Source: Litoribaculum gwangyangense (lineage in GTDB: Bacteria > Bacteroidota > Bacteroidia > Flavobacteriales > Flavobacteriaceae). Taken from it: a stretch of 64,000 bases of DNA. Location of the stretch: positions 62,001-126,000 of the forward strand of contig NZ_BAABJW010000005.1 of the NCBI RefSeq assembly GCF_039543505.1, in the 5' to 3' direction. This document shows positions 53,351 through 62,660 of this stretch, one piece after another. Position 1 is the stretch's first letter; every line of letters starts with the position of its first letter. Under the pieces are notes generated by a model that was not told the DNA's origin, did not search any database, and saw only the letters and a list, made by a program, of their open reading frames with translations. Position numbers and translations under genes: made by a program.

Positions 53351-54832
53351 TTAATTCAAAGAAAATGTGGTGCCTTCCTTTCCATCTTTAAGTTGGATTC
53401 CAACTTCCGACAGTTCATCACGAATTTTATCTGATAACTCAAAATCTTTATTAGCTCTAGCTTCTTGACGTAATTTAATCAATAAATCTACGGCACCAGA
53501 TAGTTTATCGGCTCCTGTTTCTTTTTTAGTAGAATTTTCTAAACCTAAAATATCAAAAACAAAGGCGTTGATAGTACTTTTTAAAGTTGCTAAATCTTGA
53601 GTATTTAATGTTTCGGTACCTTCTTTTAACTGGTTAATATATTTAACGGCTTCAAATAAGTGCGCTATGAGTATAGGCGTATTAAAATCATCATTCATCG
53701 CATCATAGCACTTTTGTTTCCAAATGCTGATGTCTATCGAAGATGTTTCAGAAGCGCGGATACCCTCCAAACTGTTAATGGCATCCATTAATCTGTAAAA
53801 GCCTTTTTCACTGGATAATAAGCCTTCATTGGTAAAATCTAAAACACTCCTGTAATGTGCTTGCAACATAAAAAAACGTGCAACACTGGGCTCAAACGAT
53901 TTACTAATATTGGTATTGTTTCCTGTAAAAATTTCACCGGGTAAAATATAGTTACCTGTTGATTTAGCCATTTTCTTACCGTTCATAATTAACATATTGG
54001 CATGCATCCAATAGTTTACAGGTGTTTGCCCTTTGGCAGCTTCGTTCTGTGCAATTTCACATTCGTGGTGCGGAAATTTTAAATCCATTCCTCCACCATG
54101 AATATCAAAATGTTCACCTAAATATTTCGTGCTCATAGCGGTACATTCTAAGTGCCAACCAGGGAAACCATCACTCCATGGCGATGGCCAACGCATAATG
54201 TGTTGCGGTTCGGCGCGTTTCCAAAGTGCAAAATCTTGTGGATTTTTTTTATCACTTTGTCCGTCTAACTCACGAGTATTGTGTATTAAATCTTCTAGTT
54301 TACGTTTACTTAGTTTTCCGTAATCATGTGTTTCGTTAAACTTGTGAACATCAAAATATACCGAGCCATTTATTTCGTAGGCAAACCCATTATCAATAAT
54401 GGTTTTTATGAGTTCAATTTGCTCTATGATATGACCTGTAGCTGTAGGCTCTATACTTGGTGGTAAAAAATTGAACGTGTTTAAAATATTATGAAAATCA
54501 ACGGTGTAACGTTGTACCACCTCCATAGGTTCAATTTCTTCTAAACGGGCCTTTTTAGCAATGCGATCTTCACCTACATCAGCATCATTTTCGAGATGAC
54601 CTGCATCGGTAATATTACGCACATAACGTACTTTATAGCCCAAATGCTTTAGATATCTAAAAATGACATCAAAGGACATGAAAGTTCTTACGTTACCCAA
54701 ATGCACGTTGCTGTAAACCGTTGGTCCGCAAACATACATACCTACATAGCCATCATTTATAGGTTTGAAAGTTTCTTTATTACCACTAAGAGAATTGTAT
54801 ATTTGAATATGTTGATTTTGGTAAAGTTGCAT
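53351..54832 (-). CDS. cysS: Cysteinyl-tRNA synthetase
   Basis: A 493-residue class I synthetase. The HIGH-like motif is VHLGNVRTF after MYVCGPTVYS, with zinc-site Cys in CGPTVY, WHLECTAMS and the downstream GGMDLKFPHHECEIAQ. The KMSKS-like KMAKSTGN is near residue 290. The C-terminal part has a DALR-type helical domain. It charges tRNA-Cys. The next gene downstream on the same strand is yidD, and folE lies upstream with 28 bases between. Confidence 0.96.
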   Translation of the reverse strand: MQLYQNQHIQIYNSLSGNKETFKPINDGYVGMYVCGPTVYSNVHLGNVRTFMSFDVIFRYLKHLGYKVRYVRNITDAGHLENDADVGEDRIAKKARLEEIEPMEVVQRYTVDFHNILNTFNFLPPSIEPTATGHIIEQIELIKTIIDNGFAYEINGSVYFDVHKFNETHDYGKLSKRKLEDLIHNTRELDGQSDKKNPQDFALWKRAEPQHIMRWPSPWSDGFPGWHLECTAMSTKYLGEHFDIHGGGMDLKFPHHECEIAQNEAAKGQTPVNYWMHANMLIMNGKKMAKSTGNYILPGEIFTGNNTNISKSFEPSVARFFMLQAHYRSVLDFTNEGLLSSEKGFYRLMDAINSLEGIRASETSSIDISIWKQKCYDAMNDDFNTPILIAHLFEAVKYINQLKEGTETLNTQDLATLKSTINAFVFDILGLENSTKKETGADKLSGAVDLLIKLRQEARANKDFELSDKIRDELSEVGIQLKDGKEGTTFSLN

Positions 54833-54860
54833 TCGATTGGTTGATTATGGAATGATTGAC

Positions 54861-55538
54861 TTAAAATTTGGTGTCTAATTTAATATAATCTAAAAACTCC
54901 CTTCTTACTGTTTTATCCTTAAATTTTCCTCCAAATTCTGAAGTGACTGTACTGCTTTCTATATCTCTAATACCTCTGGAATTCACACATAAATGTTTGG
55001 CGTCAATCACACACGCTACATCTTGAGTGTTCAACACATCTTGAAGTTCTTTTACTATCTGAATGGTTAAACGCTCTTGTACTTGCGGACGTTTAGCGTA
55101 ATAATCAACAATACGATTCATTTTGGATAGACCTACCACGGTTCCATTTGAAATATAAGCAACATGCGCTTTACCCACTATTGGTAATAAATGATGTTCG
55201 CAAGTTGAGTACACTGTAATGTTTTTTTCAACTAACATTTCACCATACTTATATTTGTTTTCAAAAGTGGATGCACTTGGTTTTTTATTTGGGTCTAAAC
55301 CACCAAAAATTTCTTTTACAAACATTTTTGCAACGCGATTTGGAGTCCCATTTAAACTATCATCAGTCAAATCAAGACCTAGGGTCTCCATAATATGGCG
55401 CACATCATCTTTAATAATTTCAATTTTTTCTTCATTTGAAAGTTTAAAGGCATCCAAACGAAGCGGTGTATTTGATGAAGTTCCAATATGGTCTTCTCCT
55501 AATGAGTCATATCCTTCTATATTATTGTCAATTTTCAT
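54861..55538 (-). CDS. folE: GTP cyclohydrolase I
   Basis: A 225-residue enzyme from the ATG at 55538. The core has FVKEIFGGLDP, ITVYSTCEHHLLPIVGKAHVAYI with the zinc Cys and His, GLSKMNRIVDYYAKRPQVQERLTIQI and the second Cys in VIDAKHLCVNSRGI. It opens GTP to 7,8-dihydroneopterin triphosphate, the first step of tetrahydrofolate and pterin synthesis. The N-terminal 40 residues are an extension relative to the E. coli enzyme. It is probably co-transcribed with cysS. Confidence 0.95.
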   Translation of the reverse strand: MKIDNNIEGYDSLGEDHIGTSSNTPLRLDAFKLSNEEKIEIIKDDVRHIMETLGLDLTDDSLNGTPNRVAKMFVKEIFGGLDPNKKPSASTFENKYKYGEMLVEKNITVYSTCEHHLLPIVGKAHVAYISNGTVVGLSKMNRIVDYYAKRPQVQERLTIQIVKELQDVLNTQDVACVIDAKHLCVNSRGIRDIESSTVTSEFGGKFKDKTVRREFLDYIKLDTKF

Positions 55539-55565
55539 CTGGTAAAAAGTGGTGTTATAGGTTTG

Positions 55566-55573
55566 CAAAGATA
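55566..55573 (-). promoter_or_regulatory. -7 element of folE
   Basis: The minus strand reads TATCTTTG, an exact TAnnTTTG match 28 bases before the start codon. No TTG was seen at the -33 distance. Confidence 0.5.
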
Positions 55574-55662
55574 AACAATTCCGTTTTGTTATGTTTTATC
55601 TTAACAAACAATTATATGACAGTTTAGTCTTAATATCCAATGAATTATTACATAAAAAGCAA

Positions 55663-55693
55663 AAAAGCTTGAACTTTAAAAGTTCAAGCTTTT
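55663..55693 (-). terminator. Terminator of the FadL-type gene
   Basis: A 14-bp perfect stem (AAAAGCTTGAACTT and its complement) with a short loop lies just downstream of the OmpP1/FadL stop. The run of T falls on the minus strand as expected. Confidence 0.85.
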
Positions 55694-55714
55694 GTTGTAA
55701 TGATTATGAATATT

Positions 55715-57241
55715 TTAAATATTGAAACTTAATGAAAGCGTGATATTTGAGTTTTTTCTATCTATTGTTGCTGAGTCAATTAATCCAACATTATAAAGTG
55801 GTGTGGCAAAAGAACGTTCAGAAGCATCATAAGTAACATCTAATTTGGTGTTTCCAAAACTGTAACCAAGACCCAATGAATACCCATTTAGATCACCAAT
55901 TGTTACGCCATCGGCATAGGGGCTTTCTTCAAAACGGTAACCGCCTCTAAAACTCCACTGTTTTACTTTGTACTCACCACCAATTCTATAGGTTGAAGCA
56001 TCTGTGAAAATATTGCTCATCACCTCATTTTGATCTGAAAAAAAGGCATCAGATGTTGGTCTAAACTCTGTTTTACTATAATCCTTTTTTGAGTAATCAA
56101 AACTGATTAAACCTTGTTTTGCAAAAACATAGGCTAAACTACCTGATATTTTTGATGGTGTTTTAAGCCTATATCTGGGGTAAATGTTAACGACATCGGG
56201 AAAAATCTCAATGAAGCCATTATCACCATCAGTAGCCAAATATTGGGTCGTTTCCTCATCAATAGAATACCAAGTAGGCGAATCGTAAGTCAACCCAACT
56301 CTAAATTCTGGACTCAATTTCATAATGCCGCCTAGTTGAAATGAAAAACCATTACCTCTAGTGGATAAACTATTTTCAAACTCAATAAAATTAACTGTTG
56401 AACCAGCATTAATATTATCTTCAAATAATAGATTGGTGCGCTGGTAATCAATAAAATGAGAGTTTAAGTTTAATCCTAAATATAAATTATCTTCATATTG
56501 AGCAGCAAAATTAAAGGTAACTTTACCATTATATCCCGTTGCGAAATAGGAGTAATCGTGCACAAAGTTTCCTGGTGAAACATTCGATGAATAGAAGGTA
56601 TTGGCATCATCATTAATATCATCGGGTTCAAGAATAAAAGATTCAAAACCTAAAAAGGCTTGTTGATGCGCAAATCCGAAAACGGAGCCTATATCTCGAT
56701 AAGCTTCAGATACAGATTCTCCTGGTAAAGTTGATATTTCATCTAGTCTTTTGCCGTCTGCAAAATCATAAAAATAACTTGCAATGGAATTACTAAATTG
56801 TCCGTCATCATTGGTATTGGTGCCTCTCGCCAACCAGTTATCCTCATGGTCCGCCGTTTTTTCATAGGCGATGGCAAGGGTGAATTTTTTCCAAGGCGAA
56901 TTATTTTTACTTGCAAACACAAAAGCGGCACCACCTTGGTTGATATCAAAATTGGATTCATTAGAATTTACTAAACCGTTAAAATATCTGGTAGTATTAT
57001 CCGTATCGATATTTGAAACAGTAAAAGATGCGTGACTTTGACTAAAAATGGCAGATCCTGCTGGATTTAGACTTACGGCACTCATATCGCCACCTAAAGC
57101 TCCAAAAGCACCGCTTAAGGCTCTGAAACGAGCGGTTCCTTGGATTTCACTTTGTGAATATCGTAACGCATCACTTATCTCCTGCGCTTGAATGGTATAA
57201 CTAGATAGCATAACTATAAATAATAGATGTAGCTTTTTCAT
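55715..57241 (-). CDS. Outer-membrane protein transport protein (OmpP1/FadL family)
   Basis: A 508-residue protein. A signal peptide (1-19, ending IQAQ) precedes a FadL-type hatch (RYSQSEIQGTARFRALSGAFGALGGDMSAVSLNPAGSAIF). A barrel of alternating strands follows, ending NITLSLSFNI. The N-terminal NPAG and hatch region are diagnostic. FadL homologues conduct hydrophobic compounds such as long-chain fatty acids and aromatics across the outer membrane. It is co-transcribed with a Trp-rich lipoprotein gene that starts upstream. Confidence 0.9.
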   Translation of the reverse strand: MKKLHLLFIVMLSSYTIQAQEISDALRYSQSEIQGTARFRALSGAFGALGGDMSAVSLNPAGSAIFSQSHASFTVSNIDTDNTTRYFNGLVNSNESNFDINQGGAAFVFASKNNSPWKKFTLAIAYEKTADHEDNWLARGTNTNDDGQFSNSIASYFYDFADGKRLDEISTLPGESVSEAYRDIGSVFGFAHQQAFLGFESFILEPDDINDDANTFYSSNVSPGNFVHDYSYFATGYNGKVTFNFAAQYEDNLYLGLNLNSHFIDYQRTNLLFEDNINAGSTVNFIEFENSLSTRGNGFSFQLGGIMKLSPEFRVGLTYDSPTWYSIDEETTQYLATDGDNGFIEIFPDVVNIYPRYRLKTPSKISGSLAYVFAKQGLISFDYSKKDYSKTEFRPTSDAFFSDQNEVMSNIFTDASTYRIGGEYKVKQWSFRGGYRFEESPYADGVTIGDLNGYSLGLGYSFGNTKLDVTYDASERSFATPLYNVGLIDSATIDRKNSNITLSLSFNI

Positions 57242-57269
57242 ATCGATTTTTTATTTCTTAATAATTATG

Positions 57270-58382
57270 TTAACGTCTTCTTCCTCCACCTGATGAACCT
57301 GAACTACTTCTACCACCACCACCAGATGATCTAACGGAACTGCCACTAGAAGAACTTGAGCTTCTGCTTGGTGTGTAGGATGAATTATTAGATGAAGAAG
57401 ATCTTCTGTAAGTACTTCCAGAATTATAACTTCTGTTTGTAGTTGATGGTTTGTTATACGTACCTGAACTTCTTCTCATAGTTGACGAAGATCTTGATGT
57501 TGAGTTACTTGAAGGCGTTCTCACAGCTGAAGTTGCTCTTCTTGCTGTATTAGAATACACGCGGGTTCCGTTAGAATTATAACTTCTTCTATCGGCTGAA
57601 ACACCATTAGAGTTTACACTGCTTCTCCTTGAAGTATTATATTTTGATGTAATGGTATTTCTTGATGTTACAGAGCTACGTCTACTCGTATTTAAATTAC
57701 TTCTGTTACTTGCATAATAACTACCCCTTCTACTGGCACTGTAGGAAGTTCTAGCACCATAGTATCTATTATTTATCCATCGGTTGTTCCAACCCCAATT
57801 ATTCCATCCCCAGCCACCATAAAATCCAGGTCCCCAGAAAGGATCATTCCAGCCCCAACCAGCATTCCAACCCCAATTGTTCCATCCCCATCTGTTCCAT
57901 CTCCAGTTGTTCCAACCCCAGCCCCAGCCTGCATTCCAGAAAGGATCATTCCATCCCCAGCCCCAACCAGCGTTCCAACCAGCGTTCCATCCCCAGTTGT
58001 TCCATCCATTGTCTATATAATTTATAACAACGCTATTGCTGTTTTGTCCCCAACCAGCATAACCTTGATAATCATTGGATGAGCCGTCGTTTTCAGCATA
58101 GTTACCACTTTCGTAAGCATCTATATCGGTAAAAATAGCATCATTAGCATATAAATTTTCAGACTCTATCGATTTGGTTTTAAAATAATTTTCGTAATAA
58201 TTACTGTTCGATTGATTGGGTACTTCAACAACCGCTTCTTCATATGGTATTTGAGTGTCACCATAAATACCATCATTGTCCACACCAACGTATTGATAAG
58301 AACCACAGGAAACGAACCCAAATAATAGACCAAAGAGGGCTACCATTGGTATTTTCTTTTTTAAGTAGTTGTTAAATTGCAT
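57270..58382 (-). CDS. Tryptophan/glycine/asparagine-repeat lipoprotein
   Basis: A 370-residue protein. Lipobox GFVSC (Cys26) is followed by an acidic region, then a stretch at about 120-205 made of GWGWN/NNWGWN/DPFW units with 25 Trp in under 80 residues. A long Ser/Arg-rich low-complexity tail ends SSGSSGGGRRR. The Trp units are encoded by near-repeats around 57.79-58.01 kb. It is probably on the outer membrane. Bacteroidota relatives exist but have no function assigned; misleading labels are common. It precedes the FadL-type gene by 28 bases. Confidence 0.75.
   Translation of the reverse strand: MQFNNYLKKKIPMVALFGLLFGFVSCGSYQYVGVDNDGIYGDTQIPYEEAVVEVPNQSNSNYYENYFKTKSIESENLYANDAIFTDIDAYESGNYAENDGSSNDYQGYAGWGQNSNSVVINYIDNGWNNWGWNAGWNAGWGWGWNDPFWNAGWGWGWNNWRWNRWGWNNWGWNAGWGWNDPFWGPGFYGGWGWNNWGWNNRWINNRYYGARTSYSASRRGSYYASNRSNLNTSRRSSVTSRNTITSKYNTSRRSSVNSNGVSADRRSYNSNGTRVYSNTARRATSAVRTPSSNSTSRSSSTMRRSSGTYNKPSTTNRSYNSGSTYRRSSSSNNSSYTPSRSSSSSSGSSVRSSGGGGRSSSGSSGGGRRR
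57770..58020. repeat. Degenerate tandem repeat coding for Trp-rich units
   Basis: A run of near-identical short units on the plus strand, such as CCAACCCCAATTGTTCCATC, recurs with variation across this interval. It encodes the GW/NW/DPFW units on the minus strand. Slippage in this repeat would change the number of Trp units. Confidence 0.6.
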
Positions 58383-58410
58383 ATCTCTAGATTTTAATTG
58401 TTGAACATAA

Positions 58411-58418
58411 CAAAAATA
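58411..58418 (-). promoter_or_regulatory. -7 element of the Trp-rich lipoprotein/FadL operon
   Basis: The minus strand reads TATTTTTG, an exact TAnnTTTG match 29 bases before the start codon. The spacer to proS carries no -33 TTG. Confidence 0.45.
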
Positions 58419-58481
58419 GTTAGTTTTGTCGAACTATTTTTTTATTTAACATAGGTACAATATTTGTGCCAAAACTTATAT

Positions 58482-59960
58482 ATGAGTAAAAAACTTATTA
58501 GTAGAGCTGAAGATTATTCAAAATGGTATAACGAACTGGTCGTTAAAGCAGACCTTGCAGAAAACTCTGCCGTTCGAGGGTGTATGGTAATAAAACCTTA
58601 CGGATATGCAATTTGGGAGAAAATGCAGGCAGAATTAGATAAGATGTTTAAGGAAACAGGGCATCAAAATGCCTATTTCCCATTGTTTGTGCCTAAAAGT
58701 TTATTTGAGGCTGAAGAAAAAAATGCTGAAGGTTTTGCAAAAGAATGTGCTATTGTTACCCATTATAGACTCCAGAATGACCCAGATAAACCAGGAAAAC
58801 TTCGAGTAGATCCAGAGGCTAAATTAGAAGAAGAATTAATTGTAAGACCAACTAGTGAAGCTATTATTTGGAATACTTACAGAAACTGGATTCAATCTTA
58901 TAGAGATTTACCCTTGTTAATTAACCAATGGGCGAATGTGGTACGATGGGAAATGCGTACCCGTTTGTTCCTACGTACCGCTGAGTTTTTGTGGCAAGAA
59001 GGACACACAGCACATGAAACCAAAGAAGAGGCTATAACTGAAGCCAAATTGATGAATAATGTATACGCTACCTTTGTACAGAATTTCATGGCCATACCTG
59101 TTATTCAAGGATTAAAAACAGAAAGCGAACGTTTTGCAGGTGCTGAAGAAACCTTTTGTATTGAAGCTCTCATGCAAGATGGCAAAGCTTTACAAGCTGG
59201 AACTTCGCATTTTTTGGGTCAGAATTTTGCTAAAGCGTTTGATGTGAAATTTGCAAACAAAGAGGGGAAACAAGATTATGTTTGGGCTACTTCGTGGGGT
59301 GTTTCAACACGATTGATGGGTGCGTTGATTATGACTCATAGTGATGATAATGGTTTGGTTTTACCTCCAACTTTGGCACCAAACCAAGTCGTTATTATTC
59401 CAATTTATAAAAGTGAAGAAGAGCTGGATGCTGTGACTGATGTTGTTAACGGCATTATGAAAGACTTAAGAAGTAAAAATATTTCAGTCAAATTTGATAA
59501 TAGAGATACGTTAAGGCCAGGGGCAAAATTTGCTCAACATGAATTGCAAGGTGTCCCATTAAGAATTGCCATTGGTGCAAGAGATTTAGAAAACAAAACC
59601 GTTGAATTAGCTAGACGTGATACATTAACTAAGGAAGTTGTTCCTATAGATGGATTAGTTGAAAAAGTGGAAACTTTAATGACTGAAATCCAAGATTCAC
59701 TTTTCAAAAAAGCACTTGATTTCAGAAATAGTCATATTACTGAAGTAGATACTTTTGATGAATTTAAACGGGTTTTAGAAACTAAAACTGGATTTATTTC
59801 TGCCCATTGGGATGGTACTGCGGAAACCGAGAACAAAATAAAGGAGTTAACAAAAGCTACTATTAGGTGTATTCCCTTGGAAGGAAAGCCTGATAAAGGA
59901 GTTTGTGTATTCACTGGAAAGCCCTCTGAATGCAGAGTATTGTTTGCGAAAGCGTACTAA
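58482..59960 (+). CDS. proS: Prolyl-tRNA synthetase (archaeal/eukaryotic-like type)
   Basis: A 492-residue class II synthetase from the ATG at 58482; an in-frame GTG 18 bases upstream lies inside a promoter-like sequence and was not chosen. Motif 2 is WANVVRWEMRTRLFLRTAEFLWQEGHTAH; EERFAGAEETFCIEALMQDGKALQAGTSHFLGQNFAKAF covers the proline pocket; and DNRDTLRPGAKFAQHELQGVPLRIAIG is the anticodon domain. It lacks the INS editing domain of the E. coli form, and the C-terminal extension is typical of the short archaeal-like type. Confidence 0.95.
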   Translation: MSKKLISRAEDYSKWYNELVVKADLAENSAVRGCMVIKPYGYAIWEKMQAELDKMFKETGHQNAYFPLFVPKSLFEAEEKNAEGFAKECAIVTHYRLQNDPDKPGKLRVDPEAKLEEELIVRPTSEAIIWNTYRNWIQSYRDLPLLINQWANVVRWEMRTRLFLRTAEFLWQEGHTAHETKEEAITEAKLMNNVYATFVQNFMAIPVIQGLKTESERFAGAEETFCIEALMQDGKALQAGTSHFLGQNFAKAFDVKFANKEGKQDYVWATSWGVSTRLMGALIMTHSDDNGLVLPPTLAPNQVVIIPIYKSEEELDAVTDVVNGIMKDLRSKNISVKFDNRDTLRPGAKFAQHELQGVPLRIAIGARDLENKTVELARRDTLTKEVVPIDGLVEKVETLMTEIQDSLFKKALDFRNSHITEVDTFDEFKRVLETKTGFISAHWDGTAETENKIKELTKATIRCIPLEGKPDKGVCVFTGKPSECRVLFAKAY

Positions 59961-59993
59961 AATATTTTTTTTTAAAAAAAGATTATACAGCAC

Positions 59994-60023
59994 TTGCAAC
60001 ATTTAAAAATAGTTGTATTTTTG
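59994..60023 (+). promoter_or_regulatory. Promoter of tRNA-Glu and rpsT
   Basis: TTG at 59994-59996 and TATTTTTG at 60016-60023 are separated by 19 bases, a full consensus match. The tRNA starts 81 bases downstream. Confidence 0.8.
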
Positions 60024-60103
60024 CATCCGCAATGGAAACATTGTAAGTTATTTGAAAAGGTATTGTAATTATAATTAATTATAAATAGCAAAACAGTACA
60101 AAT

Positions 60104-60175
60104 GGCCCGTTCGTCTATCGGCTAGGACGCCAGGTTTTCATCCTGGTAAGAGGGGTTCGATTCCCCTACGGGCTA
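60104..60175 (+). tRNA. tRNA-Glu (anticodon TTC)
   Basis: A complete cloverleaf. The acceptor arm GGCCCGT pairs with ACGGGCT (G1-U72 wobble). The anticodon arm CCAGG/CCTGG encloses a 7-base loop with TTC at 60137-60139. The T arm contains GGTTCGATTCC. The discriminator base is A and CCA is not encoded. It shares a promoter with rpsT. Confidence 0.96.
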
Positions 60176-60201
60176 CAATTTTTAAAAAAATAAAAAAACA
60201 A

Positions 60202-60453
60202 ATGGCAAATCACAAGTCAGCATTAAAAAGAATTAGAAGTAATGAAGCAAAACGTGTTGTAAATAAATATCAACACAAAACAACCCGTAGTGCTATTAAA
60301 AAACTACGTGAGTTAACCGATAAGAAAGAAGCTGAGGCTTTATTACCTTCTGTTGTTTCTATGTTAGATAAATTAGCAAAGAAAAATATTATTCATAATA
60401 ACAAAGCTGCTAACCTTAAATCTGGTTTAGCAAAGCATGTAGCTGCTTTGTAA
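60202..60453 (+). CDS. rpsT: 30S ribosomal protein S20
   Basis: An 83-residue basic helical protein beginning MANHKSALKRIRSNEAKRVVNKYQHKTTRSAIKKL and ending NLKSGLAKHVAAL, the S20 pattern. It binds 16S rRNA in the small-subunit body. It lies 26 bases after tRNA-Glu and is probably expressed from the tRNA promoter, so tRNA processing frees its 5' end. A terminator follows. Confidence 0.97.
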   Translation: MANHKSALKRIRSNEAKRVVNKYQHKTTRSAIKKLRELTDKKEAEALLPSVVSMLDKLAKKNIIHNNKAANLKSGLAKHVAAL

Positions 60454-60472
60454 AAACATACAATTTAAATAT

Positions 60473-60507
60473 AAAAAAAGCCTTTCAGAAATGAGAGGCT
60501 TTTTTTG
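60473..60507 (+). terminator. Terminator after rpsT
   Basis: AAAAAAGCCTTTCA pairs with TGAGAGGCTTTTTT, with one wobble and a GAAA-type loop, followed by T7. Confidence 0.9.
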
Positions 60508-60763
60508 TGGGTTTAAGTTTTATAATACAACGATAATAACGGTTAACTTTTGGTGACTTATAGCATCCAGCCAAAATAACAGCTTCTATCGTGATCCGAT
60601 ACTTGGTTAACACCAAAAATAAATTATTTATAAAGAACTTATAAATTATATAGTCAACGCTTATTAATGTGGTGTTTTTATTGGCATTTATACATGACAA
60701 AAATCATATTTTTTTAGTTTGTTTCAATAGAACTTTGCATAGTAATATTAATCTAATCATAAT

Positions 60764-61351
60764 ATGTGGACTATTAAAATAAATAAGAGTACAATTTTTG
60801 CCAGCTTGATGGTAATACTTCTTATCGTACCAAATTTGTTTCAAGCACAAGAGTTCAATTTAAATAACAAGGAATCTTCATTAACAGTTTACGGGACCTC
60901 CAGTTTACATGACTGGCATATAACAGCCGAAACTAAAAGTGGTAAAATTTTCTTTGAAAATTTAGAAACTGGTCAACTGAGTAAATGTGATTTTACAGTT
61001 TTTGCAGAGAGCCTTAAAAGTGGCAAAAAATCTATGGATAAGAACACGTATAAAGCTTTAAATACAGATACCCATAAAAATATATCATTTCAACTTGTTG
61101 ATGTCAAAGACATTGTAAAAAAAGGGACAGGTAAGTTTTTGCTAAAATGTACTGGTAATTTGACTATTACAGGTGTTAAAAAGTTAATTCCTCTAGAATT
61201 TAATACAGAAATTTCAGATGGCAAAGTAGTATTAACAGGAGAGAAAACCATAAAGATGACCGATTTCAATGTTGAACCACCTAAGGCTCTTTTGGGCACC
61301 ATAACAACAGGAAACGAAATAACCATAAAATTTAATACAATTTATAAATAA
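60764..61351 (+). CDS. YceI family protein
   Basis: A 195-residue exported protein with a signal peptide (about residues 12-29, ending FQAQ). The YceI barrel is shown by SSLHDWHITAETKSGKIFFENLE, KSMDKNTYKAL and the C-terminal KMTDFNVEPPKALLGTITTGNEITIKF. It should bind a polyisoprenoid or related lipid. It heads a cluster with a barrel protein (29 bases downstream) and a second, Cys-rich YceI, and belongs to a different YceI branch from the copy at 13 kb. Confidence 0.9.
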   Translation: MWTIKINKSTIFASLMVILLIVPNLFQAQEFNLNNKESSLTVYGTSSLHDWHITAETKSGKIFFENLETGQLSKCDFTVFAESLKSGKKSMDKNTYKALNTDTHKNISFQLVDVKDIVKKGTGKFLLKCTGNLTITGVKKLIPLEFNTEISDGKVVLTGEKTIKMTDFNVEPPKALLGTITTGNEITIKFNTIYK

Positions 61352-61380
61352 CAAAACAATCAAATTAAAAATTAGAAATC

Positions 61381-62646
61381 ATGAAAAAATTATTAAAGAG
61401 TAGTATACTATTAGTAGCATTATTAATTGGATCTGGGTTTTATGCCCAAAACAGGAACCTGGACAATTTTAGGCAACCTGATAAGAATGGGGTAAATGTT
61501 TTTGAAGCCCCAAAGGATAGCGTATTAACATTCGATGGTGTAAAAGTTCGTGTTGGAGGCTCTTCAACCCTACAATATCAAGATTTAAGTCATGAAAATT
61601 CTGGTGCCGTTGCATTAAAGGAAATTGGTGGTAACTTCAATTTAGCAACCGCAAACTTAGACTTGGATGTAGCACTAGCTAAAGGAGTTCGCATGCATTT
61701 AAGAACTTATTTGTCTTCTCGTCACCATCCTGAGCCTTATGTAAAAGGGGGGTATTTTCAAATAGATAATCTAGACTTTATAAGCGAAGGATTACTTGAG
61801 GGCTTAATGCAAAAGGTTACCCTTAAAATTGGACATATGGAAAACAACTATGGTGATGCCCACTTTAGAAGAAGTGATAACTCACAAGCCATTTATAATC
61901 CATTTGTAGGTAACTTGATAATGGACGCCTTTACAACAGAAGTGGGTGCAGAACTTTATTATAGATGTAATAGTGGATTTTTAGGTATGGTAGGTTTTAC
62001 AAACGGTAAACTAAACCAGGCTGTTGATAACCCAGATACAGGAGGGGCTTCTTTCTTAGCGAAGTTGGGTTATGACAAACAAATCAATGATGATTTTAGA
62101 TTTAGATTAACAGGGTCACTTTATAATACAGGAGCTGTAAGAACTTCTTATTTATATAGTGCTGATCGTGCAGGCTCAAGATATTACTTAGTGTTAGAAG
62201 ATGTAGATGCAAGTGCCGTTAGTAATTTTAGATCTGGACGTTACAATCCGAACTTTGGTAATGAAATCACTGCCATCATGATTAACCCATTTGTGAAATA
62301 CGGTGGATTAGAGTTTTTTGGAACGATTGAGACCTCTAAAGGTAAACGAAATTCAGAAGCTGATGAAAGAACCGCAAAACAATTTGCTGGTGAACTTATA
62401 TACAGATTTGGAAGTACTGAAAATTTCTACTTAGGTACTCGATACAATAAAGTAGATGCTGAGGACAGAAGTGGAGATGATATTGAAATATCTAGATTTC
62501 AACTGGGAGCTGGCTGGTTCATGACCAACAATATTTTACTTAAATTAGAGTATGTAACTCAAAAACATGATGGTTATAATACCTCAAGTATTTTTAATGA
62601 TGGTAAATTTAATGGTCTAATGGCTGAAGCTGTGATAAGTTTCTAG
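61381..62646 (+). CDS. Outer-membrane porin-like beta-barrel protein
   Basis: A 421-residue protein. A signal peptide (1-22, ending FYAQ) precedes a short periplasmic start and a phosphate-porin-like barrel: alternating strands with FLAKLGYDKQINDDFRFRLTGSLY and a terminal LMAEAVISF. KIGHMENNYGDAHFRRSDNSQAIYNPFVGN is a conserved-looking loop. The transported substrate is unknown. It is read 29 bases after a YceI gene. A long hairpin lies between it and the next YceI gene. Confidence 0.82.
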   Translation: MKKLLKSSILLVALLIGSGFYAQNRNLDNFRQPDKNGVNVFEAPKDSVLTFDGVKVRVGGSSTLQYQDLSHENSGAVALKEIGGNFNLATANLDLDVALAKGVRMHLRTYLSSRHHPEPYVKGGYFQIDNLDFISEGLLEGLMQKVTLKIGHMENNYGDAHFRRSDNSQAIYNPFVGNLIMDAFTTEVGAELYYRCNSGFLGMVGFTNGKLNQAVDNPDTGGASFLAKLGYDKQINDDFRFRLTGSLYNTGAVRTSYLYSADRAGSRYYLVLEDVDASAVSNFRSGRYNPNFGNEITAIMINPFVKYGGLEFFGTIETSKGKRNSEADERTAKQFAGELIYRFGSTENFYLGTRYNKVDAEDRSGDDIEISRFQLGAGWFMTNNILLKLEYVTQKHDGYNTSSIFNDGKFNGLMAEAVISF

Positions 62647-62660
62647 GACATTTAAATAAG

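Noticed and set aside
57773..58009. 78-codon minus-strand frame of Gly/Asp/Met repeats
   Set aside because: A shifted frame of the Trp-rich repeat gene, open only because of the repeat composition.
60485..60700. 71-codon minus-strand open frame in the spacer after rpsT
   Set aside because: It begins in AT-rich spacer, ends in the rpsT terminator and shows no family features.
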